NCBI GenBank assembly: GCA_039105265.1
Contig: JAPFFF010000012.1
Coordinates: 2,232,001-2,296,000 of the forward strand
Direction of reading: 5' to 3'
Length of the DNA: 64,000 nt
Origin: Tritrichomonas musculus
Taxonomy: Eukaryota > Parabasalia > Tritrichomonadida > Tritrichomonadidae
Part shown: one piece after another, positions 29,600-38,899 of the stretch
How positions within the stretch are numbered: position 1 is the stretch's first letter
Layout: the number at the start of each line of letters is the position of its first letter
Notes under the pieces: model-generated
The model's database searches: none
Told to the model about the DNA's origin: nothing
The model's input: only the letters and a program-made list of their open reading frames with translations
Position numbers and translations under genes: made by a program

Positions 29600-30103
29600 T
29601 TATTCTATTGGATTCTCTAAATCATTTTTCTCTCTAAATTTGCTGGGTTGGCTATAACTATTGTCTTGCCATTTAAGGATATGGTGATGTGAAGGCGGTG
29701 GTGGCGGTGGTGTTTCATCGTCAGACAAATCAGACAAATCATCCTTTGTTGCCTTTTTACGATTCCTCCATGTGTACCATGTATCGAGTCGTCTTAATGG
29801 TCGAGTTAAAGGTACCAGCTCTGGTATGCTTTCTGTTTGTACACCAGCAGTCTTGTATTCTTTCTTCTTATCACTTTTTAATTTTCTTTCTTTCATCTGC
29901 TTTCTCAATTCCTTTGCAGCCTCTTTCTCCTCTTCTGTCTTTATTCGGGTTATCTTTATGTTGATAATATCAAAATGTAAGGTGAATTCATATGTATATC
30001 CATTTTCAGACTCTTTAAGAGTATACTGATAAGGCTTTAATACTTTTATGTAATGCCCTTTTTCATCCTTATCATCTTCATTTAGTTTAATTGCAAAGAT
30101 CAT
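29600..30103 (-). CDS. Polinton protein, charged with a proline run
   Basis: The 167-residue product has a beta-like N-terminal half (YTLKESENGYTYEFTLHFDI), a Lys/Glu-rich middle (RKQMKERKLKSDKKK), and a C terminus with PPPPPP and HHH. No family is recognised. A minus-strand gene tail (about 30104-30264, GLGQTIWKFSNNEATLQ...) ends just upstream where composition changes. It is part of the fossil. Confidence 0.5.
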   Translation of the reverse strand: MIFAIKLNEDDKDEKGHYIKVLKPYQYTLKESENGYTYEFTLHFDIINIKITRIKTEEEKEAAKELRKQMKERKLKSDKKKEYKTAGVQTESIPELVPLTRPLRRLDTWYTWRNRKKATKDDLSDLSDDETPPPPPPSHHHILKWQDNSYSQPSKFREKNDLENPIE

Positions 30104-30550
30104 CCTCTAAATTTTGCTTTTGGTTTCTCTCTCTTGACCCTATTAGCAAATTCTAGTAGTTCACTAAAAGCTATTCTGGTATTTAAATATGTCTCATATA
30201 GTTTTTGCAGAGTTGCCTCATTATTAGAGAACTTCCATATAGTTTGACCTAAACCAAGAGTAAATCGTGAGTAGAGTGTATAAGGGGTGCTCTGGGACAG
30301 GCCCTACGCACCCACTTATCGGCTTTCCGAAGGTCGTCTGAGACCCCCTTAACGGCCCTTCAGAGGCCAATTACGGGCATTCCGTCAACTCCCCACCCTC
30401 AACACCTCCCGAGAAGCTCAAATCGCCCAAAAAACGGCAGTTACGGACCTCTAAACGAGTTTCCCAATCACAGCCATCTCCACTGCTCCAACAGCTTATC
30501 GGAAACAACAGGGATTTCGTTATAGAGACATCTTTTTAGCCTCACATCAA

Positions 30551-30889
30551 ATGAGTACTCCCTATTACATTCACCATGACGACTTCGACGGTCTCGTTGT
30601 CCCTGATCAGGTCATGCCTAACGATATCAAACGTATCGTATCTCACGGTAAGCACACGTTCCATAAACGACCCTTCTTCTTCAGCCCCAGTCAACGACAG
30701 GTATTTCGATACACTCCAACCGATAAGCTCGTCGAGGTAGTGAAGGGGCACACGGTCGACAACACATTGAGGTTCAACCTAGTGACGGATGAATCCAGAC
30801 ACAACACTCTATGTGTGAACGATCAAATGCTTGATATCATCAGGGGCATGCCCAAGATCGAATTGCCGGACATGCGTCGCTGTCTATGA
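30551..30889 (+). CDS. Polinton small protein, 112 residues
   Basis: No family is recognised. ATG 30551 is preceded by CTCACATCAA, whose TCACA fits the trichomonad Inr with an 8-nt leader. The product is of mixed composition (MSTPYYIHHDDFDGLVV). It is part of the fossil. Confidence 0.5.
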   Translation: MSTPYYIHHDDFDGLVVPDQVMPNDIKRIVSHGKHTFHKRPFFFSPSQRQVFRYTPTDKLVEVVKGHTVDNTLRFNLVTDESRHNTLCVNDQMLDIIRGMPKIELPDMRRCL

Positions 30890-30892
30890 ATC

Positions 30893-31340
30893 ATTTTTGG
30901 GGTCCGTCGAGGACTCAGAAGTGGAGTTCTTGGTGTGAGTATCGTCCCCGGATTATCGCTTATGGTACCTCCGACACCAAAATGCCTCAAACGATTTCTC
31001 TATCGATTTTTTATCCCGTAGTCATACACATAAGATGAGTGTCTACGACAGCGAAGATGTATTCGAAGCTATCGACATCTCTGAAGTTCATTCAGTCAAC
31101 GACATCATCGAATTCATTGAAGACTACTTCAGTGATGAGATAGAGCTCGATGTTGAGGTTGAAAACGAATCCGATTTCGATAGACTCTTAAACGTAGCCT
31201 ACGACGACGATATCGGCATGGACATAAAGATCGAAGCCATCAAGACCATTATCGGATTGGTGTTGGATGACTAAATCGGATCTTCATTTTTGGGGTCCGT
31301 CGAGGACTCAGAAGTGGAGTATCGTCCCCGGATTGATACC
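30893..31340. repeat. Duplicated intergenic block in the GC-rich core
   Basis: CATTTTTGGGGTCCGTCGAG, continuing GACTCAGAAGTGGAG and then TATCGTCCCCGG, occurs at 30894-30955 and again at 31285-31333. Each copy follows a stop codon, so it may be a shared gene-end or gene-start signal. Both begin with an Inr-like TCATT. Confidence 0.7.
31035..31274 (+). CDS. Polinton small acidic protein, 79 residues
   Basis: It is very acidic (EDVFEAIDISEVHSVNDIIE). An Inr-like TCATA lies 12 nt before ATG 31035. The family is unknown. It sits between two copies of a 40-bp repeat (30895 and 31287). It is part of the fossil. Confidence 0.5.
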   Translation: MSVYDSEDVFEAIDISEVHSVNDIIEFIEDYFSDEIELDVEVENESDFDRLLNVAYDDDIGMDIKIEAIKTIIGLVLDD

Positions 31341-31443
31341 TCCGTCAGGACATCCTCGACTTCGTGACCAACAGTCACCAAATCCATTCTTGTCGTCCAT
31401 ATCGAATTTCCGTAGCCCAACATTAATTTTTTATTTGCCTGAA

Positions 31444-32815
31444 ATGACCAAGTTACTGAGTAAGCTCTCTAAGTCGGAGATCTTGTCGTTGCCTGGTTTC
31501 AATCAGTATAGATCTATGACTGTCCGTCAGTTGAAGCCAATCCTTAAGAAGATGATCCGCGAGCTGGAAATCGACTTCAGAGGGGTTCGAGTCAGGGATT
31601 ACGTCAATAAGGTAGAGTTGAATTGAAAAGCTGACAACGACCTCGACGAGAGAACAGCGACAGAAAGAACTGGAACAGAAAGTCCAACGCGAACAGTCTC
31701 TCAAAGATAATGCCCTATTCAATCGTTACTTCGGGGACATCGATACCAGATACACGACTTCGAAGACAGAAGAGAGACGTCGTTACGAAGAGAACGTTCA
31801 CGACAAAGACGCGTATCGAGAAGACATGAGGGAGATGATGTTAGCGGTCAAGAACCATGAAACCTTCGAAGTTGATATCGATGACGGTTCTGAGAAACAG
31901 TACGCCTTCGTCAAGGTCTTGAGACAGATTCGTAAGCAGAAATCCAGTGAATGGAAACCTCTCATCTACGGATATGACATGGACGGACACGGCAAAGTCT
32001 TCAGCATCAACAAAGAATTGGATCTCGAAACCATGATCAGATGTATCCTCGGCGAGATCACAGTAGAAGAATACTACTCCGATTGTGATCCTAATCTCAT
32101 CGGTTGGGATTACATTCCAGTCAGGTTCGAAGTGAAGTTCATTAAGATGACCAAGAACGAGAAGACCGGTAAGACTGAGTTCATTGAGAAGGTCGATGGT
32201 GAAGAGGTCGTCATAGAATCCTTAGACGACTATCGTGACGCTCCGGACGGTGCCTTCCCTTTCGTCAATCTCCTCAAAGGGTTGGACTTGACGAGGTATC
32301 AGATCTACGGCTCCATCGACAAAAAGAACTATCTGAACAACTGCTTCGTCTATGCTTGCATTCAATCAGGTGTCTTCACGGATGATGAGATACAGAAGCT
32401 CCGTAACGTCATGCTTACACGATCAATCCCGAACAAGAAGATCACTGAGATCGCCACTCAATTGAAGTGCCATTTCGTGGTAAGCCACGTTAACGATAAC
32501 CGAGATTCGAGAACACGTAGACGAGATTCAGTCTACACGCGCAAGAACGCCAAAGAGATCCCATTTGACGAGTTCTTCGCCCAATACGTCGCTGAGAATG
32601 AAGACCGTAAGAGCACTTCCGACCTCGAACAAGATCGCGAACAGTTACTCAACAACGCCAAGAGAGCCAAAGCCTACAACGAATCGGACTCCAGTATCGA
32701 CATCATGAAGTATGCTCAGTTCTACTGCGTCAAAGACTGTGAAACCTTAATGAAGGGCATGACGAAGTTCAACGAAGACTTGGCCGAAGTGTTCAAGACG
32801 ACCGAGAAGCCCTAG
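31444..32815 (+). pseudogene. Polinton protein-primed type B DNA polymerase, N-terminal region
   Basis: The region codes for sequence with the order seen in the N-terminal half of Maverick polymerases: YGSIDKKNYLNNCFVYACIQ, then FVVSHVNDNRDSRTRR, then AQFYCVKDCETLMKGMTKF. The last is the Y-C--DC--L motif of the protein-primed type B (DNA_pol_B_2) exonuclease part. The polymerising half with its YGDTD-type motif is not found in the window. It is a broken gene in a fossil element. Confidence 0.65.
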
Positions 32816-32924
32816 ATAGGTATCCATCAATTCATCTCCATCTCCGCTGTCGGTTACGACTTCGCTCTACGTCTACCTCGACATCAAGATCTACCCAAAT
32901 GAATTCGGTATCAACGTTCGTCCA

Positions 32925-33242
32925 TTGCAAGTCAAATACGGATCCACCGTTATCGATATATCCCAGTTGATTGACCTCTTCGGGAAAGTCCCTTACATCA
33001 CCGTCAGAGAGAGTCGTTATCGAACCATCTACCGAGACCCAATGTTGATGACCGTTGACCTGAATCCAAAGCAATTCGAAGATAAGACCTACTACGATTA
33101 CTACATCGACAAGCTCTGTCTCAGATCTGAGTTGAAGAGATATGAAGCGATATATTCCAAAGCACACGACGTTCTGAAGCAGACCCTGAACAGAGTTCAG
33201 TCCATCAACGACTTCCGTGATATGGACTCCCAAGACGAGTGA
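32925..33242 (+). CDS. Polinton protein region, unrecognised
   Basis: A 105-residue product (MQVKYGSTVIDISQLIDLFG...) ends in a helical segment (DVLKQTLNRVQSINDF). It follows the polymerase-like region. The family is unknown. It is part of the fossil. Confidence 0.4.
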   Translation: MQVKYGSTVIDISQLIDLFGKVPYITVRESRYRTIYRDPMLMTVDLNPKQFEDKTYYDYYIDKLCLRSELKRYEAIYSKAHDVLKQTLNRVQSINDFRDMDSQDE

Positions 33243-33349
33243 TCTGATCTATTTTTGAACAAAAAGGGAGCAAAAACCGTTCCCAGGCGGAGATGTAGTG
33301 CATTCAATCTGACCGGGATTATCTCCACCTGGGATTGGAGCAGAAAGAG

Positions 33350-33560
33350 AGTTCCGTATATGACCTTTCTTTCACCCTAGCACGACCGGAACGCGTTAGC
33401 GAACATCTCGGAAGTACGGAGTATTATGGCTCTTCTTTCAACCTAGCATGACCGGAACGCGTTTGCGAACATCACCTAGATGTGGAACCACAATAGCTCT
33501 TCTTTCAACTTCGCGCGACCAGAACGCATTAGCGAACATCATCTAGAGACGAGATCATAT
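33350..33560 (+). repeat. Three tandem copies of a roughly 70-bp GC-rich repeat
   Basis: Each copy holds CTTTC-A-C..TAGC-CGACCGGAACGCG followed by TTAGCGAACATC. The core ACCGGAACGCGTTWGCGAAC recurs three times with slight change. It lies between the polymerase-like and KilA-N-type regions, where no gene is credible. Confidence 0.7.
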
Positions 33561-33604
33561 ACGGAATCTCTTAGAAGAAGACGAAGAATTATTCGAATAA
33601 AAGA

Positions 33605-33680
33605 ACGGCCCGTAGCAGAATCGAACCAGGTACTCCGGATTACCGTGGAAACGCCTTACCACTGAGCCGTATCTGATCAG
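33605..33680 (-). tRNA. tRNA-like sequence, degenerate
   Basis: On the minus strand a D-arm-like GGCTCAGTGGTAAGGC and a T-arm-like GGTTCGATTC lie at the spacing of a tRNA, followed by ACGGGCC where the 3' acceptor should be. Both resemble the A and B boxes of RNA polymerase III. The 5' acceptor strand does not pair with ACGGGCC and the anticodon stem is weak, so the identity is undetermined (GTA or TAA in the loop). It is probably a tRNA-derived relic within the Polinton core. Confidence 0.4.
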
Positions 33681-34101
33681 ACATAAATCTAGGTCCCTTT
33701 GGGTACATCTCCGTAATGGGTTTGCCTCAGAGACGATAACCTGAAAGGTCTAGCCGCGTATGCGGGTATCTCACGATAGGAGGCACTTAGAGCGGTTTTG
33801 ACGATAGATTTGGGATATCGTCTATAGCGGGTTGGAAGGTCAATTTGATTCACCTTAATTGCAATGGTCAAATGATTTCACCTTCTGAGATGCACCCAAC
33901 TTCCGAGGATCATCAAATACTCAACCGATTGACTTCGTTCCTTCACCAATCGATAGCGGTGATCATGAAGTATCATATCGTACACGAAAATCCTATCATG
34001 GGAATTCCCATAGTAACCAAATCCTTCGATAAACGGTCGTATCCGAAATCCCGTCAAACTAATTCTAATCCAACTTTTTATCGTGATTTCAAACAACTAA
34101 C

Positions 34102-34887
34102 ATGTCAGTAACTAACACCGACAGCAGCAGACTCATCCACGAACCAATCAACGACGAGTACGAGTGGATTCAATACAACAACCAACTCCGTATCATCCAT
34201 TCCATCGACGATGATATGTATCAGATGAAGTCCATCATCGAAGCATGTGGGTCGAACAAGCTACCGGCAGATTGGTTTAGAAATCAATCAACTACTGAAA
34301 TCTTGGACGAAATTGCTACCATGGGAATTCCCATAGTAGCCAAATTCTATGAAAATCGAACCAATTTGATTCCTTGACTCAGGGGCTACTACATCCATCG
34401 ATTACTCGTCAATGCAGTCGCTTTGTGGGCTTCACCTCGATATGCAGTACATATATTCATGCTTCTCGACAAGATCGCAGCTGAAGAACGTGACGAATTA
34501 GTCAAGATGGTTGAAGCCAAAGAGACCAAGATCGCTGAACAACTCCCTCGCATGGTACCCGCATCTAAAGCAACCAGTTATCGATACTTCATCTGGAAAG
34601 AGCCATCATCCACTGACTCAAGCAAGGTCATCCTCCACCTCGTTAAGCGACACAAGTCCAACTTCCGTCAGATGTCGAAACACTACCACAACGAAGATGA
34701 GAAATGGTTCTACCGTGAAGGGCTTCCCAACGCCATGTCCATCAACGAATGCATCAAACCACTGATCCAACAGAACTTCCCCGGATCTGAGTATACCATG
34801 AAGGGCAGCGTTGTCACGATCGGTAAGCAACATCTACCACGGTTGTACGACATCATCGCACGCTACTTCGACGAATTCCAGAAGTGA
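34102..34887 (+). pseudogene. Polinton KilA-N-type protein region
   Basis: Two KilA-N hallmarks are present: the LPADWFRNQSTTEILDEI stretch near 34260, and YAVHIFMLLDKIAAEE after WASPR near 34423. KilA-N is a DNA-binding domain of large DNA viruses and phages. The C-terminal half (KATSYRYFIWKEPSSTDSSK...) is a separate unrecognised domain. It is a broken gene in a fossil element. Copies of ATGGGAATTCCCATAGTA at 33998 and 34321 suggest a local duplication. Confidence 0.6.
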
Positions 34888-34923
34888 ATCACCATCAGTA
34901 CCAATATTTTTCTTTCACATTAA

Positions 34924-35142
34924 ATGAGTATCACCACCGAGACAGACGTCATCAAGCCAGACGAGGTTACCGCCCCAGCTCCTAAATCCAATCGTGGACG
35001 TAAACGCAAGTATGCCACCGACGAAGAACGTATCCTCGCCAGACGTGCTCAACAGAAAGCCTATCGCGATCGCAAGAAGAAAGAGTTGCTCGAACTCAGA
35101 GCCCTCAAAGCAGAATTAGATGCCAAAAACAACGTCGAGTAA
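34924..35142 (+). CDS. Polinton small basic bZIP-like protein
   Basis: The 72-residue product has an acidic Pro-rich N terminus, then RGRKRKYATDEERILARRAQ and QKAYRDRKKKELLELRALKA, a basic region followed by a short leucine heptad. It resembles a bZIP basic region, though the zipper is short. An Inr-like TCACA lies 8 nt before the ATG. A transcription-factor or DNA-binding role is plausible. It is part of the fossil. Confidence 0.55.
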   Translation: MSITTETDVIKPDEVTAPAPKSNRGRKRKYATDEERILARRAQQKAYRDRKKKELLELRALKAELDAKNNVE

Positions 35143-35145
35143 GCT

Positions 35146-35898
35146 CTATTGTAGCTTCATTTTTGGGCTATCAACCGGGTTGACCCTAGTGGTAACGAAC
35201 ATGGAACTCATCAACTTAACCGGTTGATAATGGAAGTCAACCAATTCCAACTCGATTTGCTTGAACGAGTCAGTGTTCACGATGTTCTTGATCGGCTTAC
35301 CGTATATCTCGAAGTTGTATATGATGGGCGTCCCCTCCCTTATCGGATAATCGATGCTGGCTATGATCGATGGAGTGTATTCACGACCCTCGACGCTGGA
35401 CTGAATTGACTGACCTTGCTTCGAAACCAGGTAGAGCTTGTCGTACAAGGATTTCACGGGCTTCTCGAACGTGATGGTATCTCCCCCGTCATAGATTACT
35501 CCACAGTCTTCGTGCTGCAACCCAGTAACAAACCCAGCTAAGCGAGTTATTTCCTCGAACTTCACGTTCAGGTTCATTTGAAGTTGTAGTCTAAAGGTTG
35601 AGTCGGTACCGACCGTCATCACCTGACCTAAATTTCGATCTTCGTGTTCGAATATGTCTACGAGTTCCTCTACTTTCACGTGATAAGAGTTCTTGAATTG
35701 ATACCTATGCGTGTCGTGGGATAATCCCCGAGGGTCTTCGTAATAGTATTGGATATAGTCTTCATCGGTCACGACAGAGATGTCTCTAACGTTAATCGAC
35801 TCGACATGGTACTCAACGTACTCGCAGTTCCACGGTATCTGAACGTTAGCTCGTAAATGATGATAGTCTGGACCAGTGCTCTGCAGGGATAAAATCAT
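35146..35898 (-). CDS. Polinton structural-type protein, about 250 residues
   Basis: ATG at 35898 is preferred; an in-frame ATG at 35928 would overlap the divergent gene. The product looks beta-rich (ANVQIPWNCEYVEYHVESIN; FRLQLQMNLNVKFEEIT; ELELVDFHYQPVKLMSSMFV). Size and strand pattern fit a single jelly-roll minor capsid (penton) protein, but that is inference. It is part of the fossil. Confidence 0.45.
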   Translation of the reverse strand: MILSLQSTGPDYHHLRANVQIPWNCEYVEYHVESINVRDISVVTDEDYIQYYYEDPRGLSHDTHRYQFKNSYHVKVEELVDIFEHEDRNLGQVMTVGTDSTFRLQLQMNLNVKFEEITRLAGFVTGLQHEDCGVIYDGGDTITFEKPVKSLYDKLYLVSKQGQSIQSSVEGREYTPSIIASIDYPIREGTPIIYNFEIYGKPIKNIVNTDSFKQIELELVDFHYQPVKLMSSMFVTTRVNPVDSPKMKLQ

Positions 35899-35915
35899 TT
35901 TACGGTGATTAAAAG
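35899..35915. promoter_or_regulatory. 17-bp divergent start region
   Basis: Only 17 bp separate the ATG at 35916 (plus) from the ATG at 35898 (minus). The minus strand has TCACC just before its start. Transcription of at least one of the two genes must begin within the other. Confidence 0.4.
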
Positions 35916-36179
35916 ATGATTGCTCCATTAGCCGTGCAAGCGTTGACCCTGAAGGATCGTGGGTACGAAATCGGCGTCATTAACGATGAACTACGAATCA
36001 CCCGAGACTACAGTGTCGATAACGTTCGCATCAACTGTGTCTACACTAAGAAAGAGATCGACGACATAGTCCAGAACAATAAATCCGAAACGTACTTCGA
36101 GCTCAAAGAATCCGACCAGCTTTACCTCTACAAGCCATCGTCAATCACTCAGTCAGAGAAGTACTACGAGATGAATTAG
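35916..36179 (+). CDS. Polinton small protein, 87 residues
   Basis: MIAPLAVQALTLKDRGYEIG... with charged C-terminal half. The family is unknown. It is directly followed by the 565-residue gene. It is part of the fossil. Confidence 0.45.
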   Translation: MIAPLAVQALTLKDRGYEIGVINDELRITRDYSVDNVRINCVYTKKEIDDIVQNNKSETYFELKESDQLYLYKPSSITQSEKYYEMN

Positions 36180-36212
36180 GTCATCGATCCCGACTACGAC
36201 ATCCCCTCTCAG

Positions 36213-37910
36213 TTGGAGTTCGAGTTCAGAGACTACCTTTTCGGACACACCTGGGCTCTCACCTGGGATGGAACATCATTGACCGGGAACAACGTCGTGA
36301 ATCGCTCAATCGCGAAGCTATCGTCTAAGACCAACAACAACGGAAGTCCTGCTATAGTCATCCCTCACAATGATTACATCTCGAAGTGGCTTAGGTGTAT
36401 TGTCGGTGATGAGCTTCCTAAGAACTACGCCACTGCTCTATCCGACTACGTAACCAATTGGAGGGTGGTGTATAAGGATGGCGCCGTCATCGAACTCATC
36501 GACAAAGCCGAGATTAAGTTGGATTCAGCACCACAGTACGACGGTCTCGACGTTCAACAGTTCGGGGTCAAAGTCAACAACGATGTGTCCTCCAAGGACC
36601 TCCTCTACGTACTAGCCGATATCAACATCAACGGACATGTAACCTCGTTGAGGTGGGATCTACATCCGATCAGCCCTATCAACCTCCATTATCTTCACAC
36701 CTGGAACGACAACCCCGTCATCGAGTCATTCAACTACATCCGTGAGGTCAAGAAGTCCATTCCCGAATCAGACATCCACATCGACATCGAGAAGGAGTAC
36801 TTCGAGCAGAAGCCTGAGAACAACGATGAGACGTACAACCCATTCGACGTCATGATCGTCCAACAGTTCTATGAGGTCAAGCCCGATCCACGAAACTGTA
36901 CCACCATCACTACCGACAACAACATCTACTCCTCCAAGATCATCTGGGCTGACAACATCATGACTATGCGTCGAGATCTGAACGTCGTCGGTGGTATCGT
37001 TGACGTACTCGCTTATGATTACTCAACGCTGAGAGCCATCATCAATGGGATTCAAGAGCAACTTCGGTTACAAGCCACGTATAACGAGTACACTGATTCC
37101 ATTCGTAAAGGCTTGGCGATCGCTGGGGATATCCTCAACATACTCACCGGATCGGTTAGTATGTTCAAAGCCCTCTCGACTCTATCCATCACTGGGGAGA
37201 ACATGAACATCAACACGTATCGAACCGAAGACTTCACGTTCCCTGGCATGGGTGGCAATTATCCTGGCGGTAAACCACCTATTAGCATCAAGTTCCTCCT
37301 CGACATGGACACGAGGGCTGCTGGTCAGGTACTCAAACGATTCATCCCAACACAGATGGAGATCCCTGCTGTGACAGCCTCATTGACCGCCACAGATCTA
37401 GTACTCAACGCAGTGAACTCATTGACCCTGATAGGTAATGCAACCACGACCATCATCGCTGGCGGATTGACCCTCGATCGAGTACCGGAAATGATTGAAG
37501 GCGTTCGCACCATAACCCAATCGATACACACCATCACCGACTCCTTTCGCGAGTTACATCGTAGATGGAGAGAACATCGAGATAACACAATTGTTGATCA
37601 CACAGTCGAGAACGCCGATGAGATGGAACTAGATAGACTGACTCATGAGACCACTACTAATGTCGGTCCGGGCTTCGGAGATCACACACTCGAATCACTA
37701 TCGGACTACACTGAAGAAGAGCTGCTCGCGATGGATGGAGTTGACTTCCACATTCAACAGATCGGTAACGACCTCATTCTCATCACTAGTGTAGCAACCG
37801 GCGAAGTGGTCTACGTCAGAAGACGCGATAACGTTCGATCGGTCATAACACCCGAACACGCAAGATTCACTAACAGATGCCGCATCGATACCATCGACAT
37901 GGAGCTTTGA
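36213..37910 (+). CDS. Polinton large protein, 565 residues, role unknown
   Basis: The longest gene of the core. The N-terminal half is beta-rich. The middle has a glycine/alanine-rich hydrophobic region (KGLAIAGDILNILTGSVSMF; LTLIGNATTTIIAGGLTLD) such as membrane-active or structural proteins carry. The C terminus is charged (HRRWREHRDNTIVDH). A virion role is plausible from size and place, but no named family fits by eye. It is part of the fossil. Confidence 0.5.
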   Translation: MEFEFRDYLFGHTWALTWDGTSLTGNNVVNRSIAKLSSKTNNNGSPAIVIPHNDYISKWLRCIVGDELPKNYATALSDYVTNWRVVYKDGAVIELIDKAEIKLDSAPQYDGLDVQQFGVKVNNDVSSKDLLYVLADININGHVTSLRWDLHPISPINLHYLHTWNDNPVIESFNYIREVKKSIPESDIHIDIEKEYFEQKPENNDETYNPFDVMIVQQFYEVKPDPRNCTTITTDNNIYSSKIIWADNIMTMRRDLNVVGGIVDVLAYDYSTLRAIINGIQEQLRLQATYNEYTDSIRKGLAIAGDILNILTGSVSMFKALSTLSITGENMNINTYRTEDFTFPGMGGNYPGGKPPISIKFLLDMDTRAAGQVLKRFIPTQMEIPAVTASLTATDLVLNAVNSLTLIGNATTTIIAGGLTLDRVPEMIEGVRTITQSIHTITDSFRELHRRWREHRDNTIVDHTVENADEMELDRLTHETTTNVGPGFGDHTLESLSDYTEEELLAMDGVDFHIQQIGNDLILITSVATGEVVYVRRRDNVRSVITPEHARFTNRCRIDTIDMEL

Positions 37911-38302
37911 CGGACGTACAGCACGGGAGATAGAGCGCATGCTACCTCTCGATCGTATCCTATTCGAGAACACACATGAGCAACACCGTTTCGAAACTCC
38001 CAGACCTTCATTTTAGAATCATTTCTCAAGGATCACATAAATTCAACTCCAACCCTTCATTCCCGAATCCAATCTGAACTCCATAAACACCCAATTCTTA
38101 AATCGACTCAGCAACGGAAATCGTTAACGAATTCTCAAGGTTTCCAAGCCGATTCCTTCAAAATGACGCGAAAGTGGGGAGTTTAGGCCGAAGGCCTAAA
38201 ATCACCTCTTTTATATGTAGTTATTGTTAGGTTTAGTTTGTGTACCTACATTACTTGTCATTTAAAAATCAAATAAAAGAATTAAGTAGAAGATGTTGTT
38301 TA

Positions 38303-38563
38303 TTAAAGAAGGTTATCAAGGCTGCTGTTGATATCATCAATGTTGACCTTCATCTTTGCAAGGTCATCAATGACAGAATCGAGTTTTAAGGATAGCTGGT
38401 TGACCCTATTAAGAACCTCATCAAGTCGTTGGCTGAGTTGATCAATTTGGAGCAACAAGTAAGTTTCAGTATAGTCTATCTTTGCTTCAAGCTTTTGCTT
38501 TTCATCCATGATTTTAGTGTTGAGCATTTCAGTGGTAAATCGTATCTTCTTATCGAAATTCAT
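38303..38563 (-). CDS. Polinton coiled-coil protein, 86 residues
   Basis: ATG at 38563 (MNFDKKIRF). Almost the whole product is a heptad-rich helix (LLQIDQLSQRLDEVLNRVNQ; SLKLDSVIDDLAKMKVNIDD). On the minus strand TCACT lies about 17 nt before the ATG and fits an Inr. Composition is AT-rich again. It is part of the fossil. Confidence 0.55.
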   Translation of the reverse strand: MNFDKKIRFTTEMLNTKIMDEKQKLEAKIDYTETYLLLQIDQLSQRLDEVLNRVNQLSLKLDSVIDDLAKMKVNIDDINSSLDNLL

Positions 38564-38635
38564 CAAAGAAAAAAGTGAAATGACTAAATATTTTTCTATT
38601 GTTCATTTCATTTTTTTTTTATTATTTTTATATAA

Positions 38636-38899
38636 ATGGCTTATAACATGACAATAAAAGAGCGTATGAATATCCTCTATAAAATAGTATCTTACCTCTA
38701 TGATTATAGATGCGAGACTAATGAGGGTGTATGTGATATTTTAATTAATAAGATAAAAGAGTTAGCTGCTGAGTATTTCGAACCTGAAATTCTTAGTGTA
38801 ATTATGAAAAACGGTGATTTGGATTTTATCGGCCAAATAGAACACTTTGCCTTTGAGTTCTTAGAGTACAATATATCTAATCTGCCCTCGCATTTATAA
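38636..38899 (+). CDS. Polinton small protein, 87 residues
   Basis: The product is helical and acidic (MAYNMTIKERMNILYKIVSY). TCATTT elements lie 30-40 nt upstream. The family is unknown. It overlaps the end of the HNH gene on the other strand by 23 bp. It is part of the fossil. Confidence 0.5.
   Translation: MAYNMTIKERMNILYKIVSYLYDYRCETNEGVCDILINKIKELAAEYFEPEILSVIMKNGDLDFIGQIEHFAFEFLEYNISNLPSHL

Larger units (their letters stand above)
30265..38200. other. GC-rich core of the Polinton fossil
   Basis: Composition rises sharply near 30265 and falls back after about 38200. Codons prefer C/G at third positions, unlike every other gene in the window. Short ORFs follow each other closely, mostly on the plus strand. 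It may be a second Polinton lineage recombined into, or inserted in, an AT-rich one. Confidence 0.7.

Noticed and set aside
30265-30300. TIR of the GC-rich core pairing with about 38180-38215
   Set aside because: Only a loose match (TATAAGGGGTG against TATAAAAGAGGTG) and no target duplication; too weak to call.
32832-33233. 133-codon minus-strand ORF opposite the Polinton polymerase-like region
   Set aside because: Antisense shadow of plus-strand coding sequence, with no domain.
33480-34111. Small plus-strand ORFs among GC-rich repeats
   Set aside because: They overlap tandem repeats, the tRNA-like sequence and a duplicated KilA-N fragment; no independent support as genes.
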